Part shown: piece by piece, positions 58,061 to 64,000 of the stretch | How positions within the stretch are numbered: the stretch's first letter is position 1 | How the letters are laid out: every line of letters begins with the position of its first letter | Assembly: GCA_027924585.1 (NCBI GenBank) | Contig: BSBM01000643.1 | Span: 19,951,001-20,015,000 of the forward strand | Direction: 5' to 3' | Length of the DNA stretch: 64,000 bases | Source: Larix kaempferi | Lineage: Eukaryota; Streptophyta; Pinopsida; Pinales; Pinaceae | Notes under the pieces: generated by a model | Database searches by the model: none | The model's input: only the letters and a program-made list of their open reading frames with translations | Told to the model about the DNA's origin: nothing | Program-made: the position numbers and the translations under genes

Positions 58061-58488
58061 TTAAAATTTATGTTAACAAAATTGACAAATTGGCAATTAA
58101 ATACAAATATTAATTAAAAAAACACAGCATGCAAAAATTTCATCAAGTTGTTCCACAAGATAAACCAGAGCTCAAGAAAACTAGAATACTGCACAAGAGT
58201 GTAGTTGAATGCTAGAAACGTTAATGAGAAAGATGTTAGCATGTGGTTGAAGGGTGGAAACATCTTTTCTGTTCAGTGCTCCACCAAGTTTATGTAAATT
58301 TACCTAACAGGCTAACCCTAGGTGACTACTGGTCCAATGTTCTTCTCACAAATAACTCAAATACTAACAACAGTCATATTGTAGCTGGAAAATAAACAGC
58401 GGAAGCAAAAAGATAGAAATCATACCACAAAGTGATCTCTCGTTCAAATTAGCTTTTCATTCTCTTTGATCAAATCTTACAAGGTAAG

Positions 58489-59334
58489 CTCTGCAGCATA
58501 GTTTTAAAAAATCGGAATCGGACTTGGAATTGGTCGAGGGTCAACTCGAACTCGGAATCGGAATCGGTAATGACTCGGCCAATTTGAATTTCATGTCGGT
58601 TTACTCAAAAATACATAAAATATTTAAATTTTAAAGAAAAACAACATTTTTAAGATTCTAATCCATGATTCCAAAACATTAGAGACAAAATATCCAAAGT
58701 TTGCTCATGTATATACCATATAAGAGTGAATATATCAAAATGGCACAAAGTGCACTGTGCAAATTGCAATACATATCTAGGAGACTGGGGCTGGAACAAA
58801 ATACATAATCTATGAGGCCTATAGGCTATATTGCCTGTAGAGTACAAAAAACAACATTTTATGAATCATGATGCCTCTACATCAGGATCATGCATCATAC
58901 ATCCATGATCATACTACATACTACATGGTCAACTGTCCCCACGGACGTCCCTCACAGTTGGCTAATTGCTGGCTGCTGCACTGGGCTCCAAGCCTCCAAC
59001 TCACGAATGGACTGAGAATATGAAATAGGTGTAGGGAAATAGAGGGGGGGGGGTCCATAAATAGATTTAGGCCCTATGGGTTAATTTAGATTAGGAAAAA
59101 ACAGAAAAAAAAATGAAACTGTTGAGTATCTTTATGTCGACGGTACCCATGCGCTGATGATGAAAAAATTGGCCGATTTTTTACGTGATTTGGCTGATCT
59201 GACAGGTTCAGTACCGAACCAGTCACCCAAACTGATTAGATGGCCAGTTCAGATCGGTTTGGGGTCTGCTCAGTGAATTGGCTGATTCCGATTCCGATTT
59301 TCATTTCACCGATTTTTAAAACTATGCTCTGCAG
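58489..59334. mobile_element. hAT-like element, 830 bp, TSD CTCTGCAG
   Basis: Element 58497-59326, flanked by the 8-bp duplication CTCTGCAG (58489-58496, 59327-59334). Terminal inverted repeats CATAGTTTTAAAAAATCGG and (right end, complement) CATAGTTTTAAAAATCGGT differ by one base length. Subterminal parts repeat AATCGG/ATTCCGATT words. No transposase. A wider 10-bp repeat (GCTCTGCAGC) is also possible, which would suggest a MULE; the 8-bp reading fits hAT better with the subterminal words. Confidence 0.85.
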
Positions 59335-59998
59335 CCTGCTTAAACCAGCAGATGTACGGTCAATAAAACCACCCCAAACAGAAGTGTATGGGTTGTTGGA
59401 AAGAGGGAAAGGCTACAGCAATTGGCCTGCTCTTTTCCTGTCTATTCTGAACAGAAGATTGCTCTTCCTCTCTCCTCAACAGCTGAAACACACCAGAACC
59501 ACCACATAAAACAGTGTAAGGCTTGCTAACTGAAGGTGTATGGCCTGTGTGCATAAGGAAAAATAGCTATATCAGTGACCTGACCTGTGTACGGCCTACA
59601 CTATTCTCCAATGATTGTCGAGTTCTCCTAATGTCCTCTTTATGCTTTAACACAAACTCTAATATACTCAACCCTAGCCACCACCTATCTCAATCTTGAG
59701 ATCTACGAACAGTATTAAATCCTAGTCTAAGTCACTAACGTTCTAGAACATTTCATTTAGAATTAGACCCTCAAGACTAAGTTATCTTCGAAACATTAGA
59801 CTTTCACTTTTTCTAAGTGAAAATACAAGATGGAAATGTTTCCCACTTTTCCTAAGTGGCCACTTTACAAATGATGAGAAGAAATGAAATAATAGGAAAT
59901 CTAAACCTAAGACACAATTTGACTTTGTCCATTACGTCCTTCTCCTGAATTGGTCCACCAAGTGCCATGTAGATTCTCCCACTCTTCATTCTGGATCC
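59335..59998. other. Gene-free flank
   Basis: No coding frame, repeat or RNA gene recognised between the hAT-like element and the LTR beginning at 59999. Confidence 0.5.
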
Positions 59999-61859
59999 TG
60001 TTACACCTCGGAGTGTCTGAAGCGCTCCTTCCAGATGTACTAGAGTGAGGGGTTTCCTTTTCATTTGTAAAGGCCAAGTTTTTGGGGCTATATTGTGTAG
60101 AGTGTTGATTTTAGGGATATATACCCCTGATTAGGTCATGGCAAGTCCCCTTGATTTCCACCTCAAGGAGGGGCTAGCCTTCCGGCTTTGTTGACTACCC
60201 TTTGGGTGGGTGGCCAGTGCCCTTGAGGCAAATCATTGGGACACATGGCCACACTCATATTTTGCTTTGTAGAGGTGATTGCGCGTGTAAGGGTTGTCAT
60301 ACCTGGTTTAGCACACACCATTTTGCCCACTTGGACCTATTGTTTTGATGCAAAACCCCTCTGAAGAAGCCTACATTGTTAAAAAGGAGGACATTGAGAG
60401 ACATGCATTTGTTGGGGTTAGTTGGGGCATGATGCCCTCCTTTTGGCTCACCTTGCACTTGGTGAAGCCTAATTGCACATTTTTATTCTTATTTTATGTC
60501 ATTGTATGGTTTAGTCCCCAGTTTGTGGGTGCACCAACCTTAAATTTTATAATTTGTCATTAACTTTATTAGCTCAAATTTGTAAAAGGTTGAGGGTTGT
60601 TTTATATAAATAAGACAACCTCACCTCATTTGTAAATCATGGACAAGGGTTCAAATTATGTATTCTTTTCCTTTTCTCTTGGTATATTGGAGCACTTGAA
60701 GCTATGCACACCACTCTCTTGGATGTCTTTTTTTTGCTTGAAGGATGAATTGATGATGTTCTAGGGTTTGATTTTGAACATGCTAAGTTGATGCTAGACT
60801 AGTTATAATAACTCAAGCACAAGGGTGACCTAAGATGCACTATCTTGCTCATTCTTGATTAATGTTGGTAAGTTTACCTCCTAACCCTAGTTTAATGTTG
60901 CTCTTGAAGTGCTTTGAACTGAGCTAGGGTTTGTTTGCTAGCATTTTATCAACTTGCTTGAGGAGACCTTCCTACCAAGGAGCTCTCCATTGTTTTGTTG
61001 GGCCTTGGACTTCTCTATTTACCCTAATTAAGGTTTCGCTACCTAACCCTTGAGGTTGCTAGCTTAGCACTAGTTGCAAGATTTGAATACCATCTCAAGA
61101 GGAGGGACATTAGCCTCGGTCTCTCATAGCCCTAGGATTTGAGATAAGAATCTAATACCCTATCTATCAATCCTCTTTTTACCAATTTTTCCATGTTTTA
61201 TTTTATGCAAAAAATACATAGACATATTTTACTACTGGAAAAAACCCTAAAAATCTAAATAAATTCAAATATCCAAAAATAACCATGATTTGGTATTTTT
61301 GGTCCACCTTAAAATTTCATCCGAGGGTTTTATCCACAAACCCTAGAGGGCGTACTCTTTTGAGGAAGTGCATTGGAATACATGAAACTCTCGTAATTGG
61401 TGAATAAGAGGATGTTTGGTATTTCTAGCTTGACCTACAATTGTGCACTAATCCAATGGTCCCTTTTTCCTTGACAACGCACTTTTTGGAGTGATTTCCT
61501 TGGGAAGTGTGACATTGTCTAGGGAAGTGTGAAATTGCCTTGAAAGGCATGATATTTATTGAGTTTTGTGATAAATTGAATAACTCCATTTATATATTAT
61601 TCTTGTTTCTTGATTTGATATTGCGTGACTCCAATAAGGCACTGATCATTGCTATTAAGGTTTGTGGAAGGTATTTGTGGTTTGTTGGTGCTTCCAGGTA
61701 TCTTTCATTGAATAGGGTCTCCCCCTGGGTTTTGGAGTTACCCGTTGAGAGCTTAGATTGTGATGACATTGGGTTTAACTCTCTTCCGAGCTTTACCGTC
61801 ACTAGCATTAGGTCTACATAGCCTTGATTTGCAAAGAGGTGCCAGTTTGAGAAGTAACA
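59999..61859 (+). mobile_element. 5' LTR of gypsy-J (1861 bp)
   Basis: Starts TGTTACACCTC (less sure; set by alignment with other copies) and ends GAAGTAACA before the primer site. Hairpin at 60382-60444, TATATAAATAAG near 60604, and the AAGGCACTGATC 3' block near 61637 shared with 54835 and 24812. Confidence 0.75.
60382..60444. promoter_or_regulatory. Hairpin of gypsy-J LTR with altered but still paired stem
   Basis: AAAAGGAGG (60382-60390) pairs perfectly with CCTCCTTTT (60436-60444), where the other copies have GGGGGG paired with CCCCCC. Loop again contains TTGGGGTTAG(A/T)TGGGGCATGATG. TATA box 160 bp downstream. Confidence 0.6.
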
Positions 61860-61862
61860 TTT

Positions 61863-62202
61863 TGGCGTCATTGCCAAAAAGACAAAAGTGACGACATTCC
61901 ATTTGAGGTGTTCCCGAGGTCTAGTTCATTCATTTCTGGCAATCTTAACATCTTGGTGCCCAAAAAGCTCAGGTGAGTTTTTATTTTACATTTTGATAAG
62001 ATCATTGTTAAGGACTAACTTTGCAAGGCTTATCTAGTGACTCCAATTGAAATGAAATTCGTGAAGTCGGCAACACTAGTACATTTTTGGCGTCGTTGTC
62101 GGGGATTCAAAGGAAAAGTGACAATATTCCATTCAAGGTGTTCCCTAGTTTATTTCATTCATTTCCGACAAGGCTTAAAATGTTTGGCGCCATTGCAGAG
62201 AA
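61863..62202 (+). promoter_or_regulatory. Three primer-binding-site-like units in the gypsy-J leader
   Basis: TGGCGTCATTGCC at 61863 (next to the LTR), TGGCGTCGTTGTCGGGGA at 62088 and TGGCGCCATTGCAGAGAA at 62185. All resemble the plant gypsy Asp-tRNA site TGGCGCCGTTGCCGGGGA. Each is followed 10-30 bases later by GTGAC(G/A)A(C/T)ATTCCA. The middle copy is the best match, but the first is in the right place. Confidence 0.7.
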
Positions 62203-62575
62203 CCTCAAAGAATAGTGACAACATTCCACTAAAGAGGGATTCCCAAGTTGAATCCGTTTATCTTTCAAAAACATCCAACACCTTTCATGTGACTCAAGTA
62301 TGTTCTTGTTTTGTACTTTGGTGAAATTTGTTTTGTTCTAATTTGGTAGGTCTCTCCTTGCGACTCCACTAAAGAAAAATAAAGAGGCACTCTCCAAGAA
62401 TGAGTCCAAGAGGTAAGTTTTGCTTTCTACTTTGATAGGATTATTGTTAAGGGCTAACCTTGCAAGTCCTATTTGGCGACTCCATTGAAGAAAACAAATC
62501 AAAGAAGTGCAATTCTAAACAACAAACCTTAGCTATTAATAAGAAGATGGTACAGTGTCCTTTGATGAAACACGG
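62203..62575 (+). other. Rest of the gypsy-J leader
   Basis: No coding frame. A block with GATTATTGTTAAGGGCTAACCT (about 62437) repeats one at about 61997, and GCGACTCCA(C/T)T words occur at about 62361 and 62474. The leader is largely built of such duplications. Confidence 0.55.
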
Positions 62576-63460
62576 ATGCACAATCAGTATGCTCCGCTAA
62601 ATTTCTCCAATATTTTGGGATATCCAAATGAGTCAGATAAATGTGGTTGGGTCAAGTCCAGCCCAATATTCCACGAATATGAAGATACGGTTACAGAGCA
62701 TATTATGATGTTCAGAGAATTTCTTGTGGCATGGGATATTGTGGACGATGATCTTATAATGAAGAGGTTTGTAATATCCCTTGATTTGCAAAATAACAAG
62801 GATGTGGGAGATTGGTACGATGAGTTTCCTCATGAGGGGAAATCTTCACTCTTGTAATTGGTCAAGGCATTCGAGAAAGAGTGGGAGCCTAATCTTGACG
62901 AAGAAACTATCGAGGCCATGATTTCCCTTCGCAAGGAGCATGTCAAAGAAATCCTTGAAGACCATTTTGCTCCTCTTGATTTGTCGAGTACTTCAGATGA
63001 GTTACCAGAGATGTTCATGATAGAATTTTGTGATCATAACGATGATCCCTTAGACCATGTCAAAGAATTTCTAGCAAATGGTCCCGATTTCGGTATCAAG
63101 GATGAAGACGCCTACATGATGTCATGTGTGATGCATTTGCAAGAAAAGGCGCTTGCTTGGCTTAAAGGCCTGGACAAAGGTACAATATCCTCTCTTACAG
63201 AATTGATAGCGGTATTTTGGAGCTATTGGTGCCCGAAACAACGCAAGAGGTGGATGCCCTACGTTGAAGAGATGAAGAGCTTGTTCAAGAAAGAAATCCA
63301 AGAAGACCGAGCCCTTAAGGAAAATAATGAAGAAGAACATAGCAAAGGTGATCAGATCATCCAGAACAAAGCAAACCTTGTCAAAGAAATCCATGATGAA
63401 GATCAAGCTTGGAAGGCTTGCTTGAAGAAACCATTGATCAAGATCTTATCGATAAGGTAA
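62543..63460 (+). pseudogene. gag: Gypsy-J Gag
   Basis: The frame opens after a TAA at 62540-62542; the first ATG is 62576. One in-frame TAA near 62855-62857 splits it, and the same frame continues to 63460. The first half has MFREFLVAWDI and DVGDWYDEFP, then a stretch with ISLDLQNN-type Gag core. The second half has acidic segments, LDHVKEFLANGPDFG and KALAWLKGLDKGTISSLTEL, reminiscent of the W-containing Gag core (retrotransposon gag domain), and a Lys/Glu-rich tail. No zinc knuckle before the break at 63497. Family placement rests on primer site and Gag pattern; pol is absent. Confidence 0.7.
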
Positions 63461-63496
63461 GAAGGTACTCTTTAAGACAAAGATGATGAGGCTCAA

Positions 63497-64000
63497 TGTT
63501 AGGTGGTACCAGTACCAACGCAATTGCAAAAGTCCCCAAGGAGAGGGGGTCAAATTTTTCTGACCATGAGGGGTGTTTAGCCAGCTTTTTCTGAGTAGGG
63601 GTTATGGCCTAACCCTCTGGTTCCCCCTTGGAAGTACTATGGGTTAGTGGCATTGTTGACTGCCTCATGAAAGGGCTTGAAGCCTTGAGTTTGGTGTCCT
63701 AGGCTTCCAGGAGTGGGTCACTGGGTTACATGACCCCAACCTTGATTCATCATTCTAGTGGCAAATGTGTCAGCACTAAGGCACATATTTATCATCCAGA
63801 TCACTTTACACACCCTCCTGGCCCTTCACTTCACCAGTGCCCTCTCTCTGGGGCCCCTTTTTTATGATGACGTCATCCTTGAAGCCAGGCTACTATGCTT
63901 GATTAGGGGGGGGCGTTGGGGGATTTTCACTACTGTTGGGGTTAGATGGGGCATGACGACCCCTCCCCTCTGCGGTCTGGCCTTCAAAACAAACCGATAT
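63497..64000 (+). mobile_element. Start of another LTR-G copy (continues outside window)
   Basis: Start TGTTAGGTGGTACC directly after CTCAA in the gypsy-J coding region. Shares with 18042 the GAAGTACTATGG and GTTAGTGGCATTGTTGACT blocks and the G/C hairpin (63905-63970: AGGGGGGGGCG against CGACCCCTCCCCT). The right end and target duplication are outside the window. Confidence 0.8.

Larger units (their letters stand above)
59999..63496 (+). mobile_element. Ty3/gypsy element of the LTR-G family, 5' part (gypsy-J)
   Basis: LTR (59999-61859), primer site, a leader with repeated primer-site-like units, and Gag to 63460. It is then broken by another LTR-G copy at 63497, without a polypurine tract at the junction, so the second copy is an insertion or a recombination junction rather than the element's own 3' LTR. 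It identifies the coding family to which the isolated LTR-G copies belong. The Asp-tRNA-like primer and long leader suggest the Tat/Athila side of Ty3/gypsy. Confidence 0.75.

Noticed and set aside
58650-59554. Frames at 58650-58847, 59240-59509 and 59360-59554
   Set aside because: They cross or lie in the hAT-like element and its border; no transposase motif.

Overview
The window is transposon-dominated nuclear DNA from a plant, most likely a seed plant with a very large genome. Evidence: plant-type copia primer-binding sites (TGGTATCAGAGC) behind several LTRs, Ty3/gypsy leaders with an Asp-tRNA-like primer site, a Sirevirus-like Gag with several zinc knuckles, and short TIR elements with 8-bp target duplications. 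I found no host gene, tRNA, rRNA or CRISPR array. A gymnosperm would fit the density and age of the nesting, but that is inference. Almost every coding region is broken by stops, frameshifts or later insertions. The one long intact frame belongs to a small non-autonomous LTR element (30617-31993).

Left part (1-14992): the 3' end of a gypsy-like pol frame; a gene-free stretch with an LTR-like promoter and a 338-bp duplication; a reverse-strand Ty3/gypsy element (LTR 9595-10494, primer site, long leader, broken Pro/Gly-rich Gag running down to about 5300); and a solo LTR of the same family (12224-13134, TSD ATAAG).

Centre (14993-46633): one old copia element (copia-1) whose LTRs now lie 30 kb apart because other elements landed in it. 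Its integrase is split by a long gypsy-type solo LTR (18042-25009, TSD CCTTC), which is itself interrupted. Its RNase H is split by a 213-bp MITE with a second hAT-like element at the MITE's edge. Its extreme 3' end is split by copia-2 (28108-45804, TSD AGACT). Copia-2 in turn carries a 3.06-kb non-autonomous LTR element (29865-32926, TSD TTTCT) and an 8.7-kb gag-only Sirevirus-like element with 2.8-kb LTRs (35441-44166, TSD TATGT). The target duplications give a clear order of events.

Right part (46634-64000): a second copy of the copia-1 leader; a long gypsy LTR (47056-55047) split by deletion-derivative copia-3 (47292-52793, TSD TTTGG); a decayed chromovirus-like RT/RNase H/integrase with chromodomain-like tail (55048-57470); a hAT-like element with 8-bp TSD (58497-59326); and a gypsy element of the same long-LTR family (LTR 59999-61859, leader, Gag to 63460), entered by yet another LTR of that family at 63497.

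Most worth following up: the repeat architecture of the Sirevirus-like LTR (an ATGCCCGCC word at nucleosome-scale spacing, with a short minisatellite carrying the same word); a hairpin in four gypsy LTRs with apparent compensatory changes; the intact repeat-bearing ORF in the small element; and primer-site-like units repeated through a gypsy leader. All similarities and counts are by eye.
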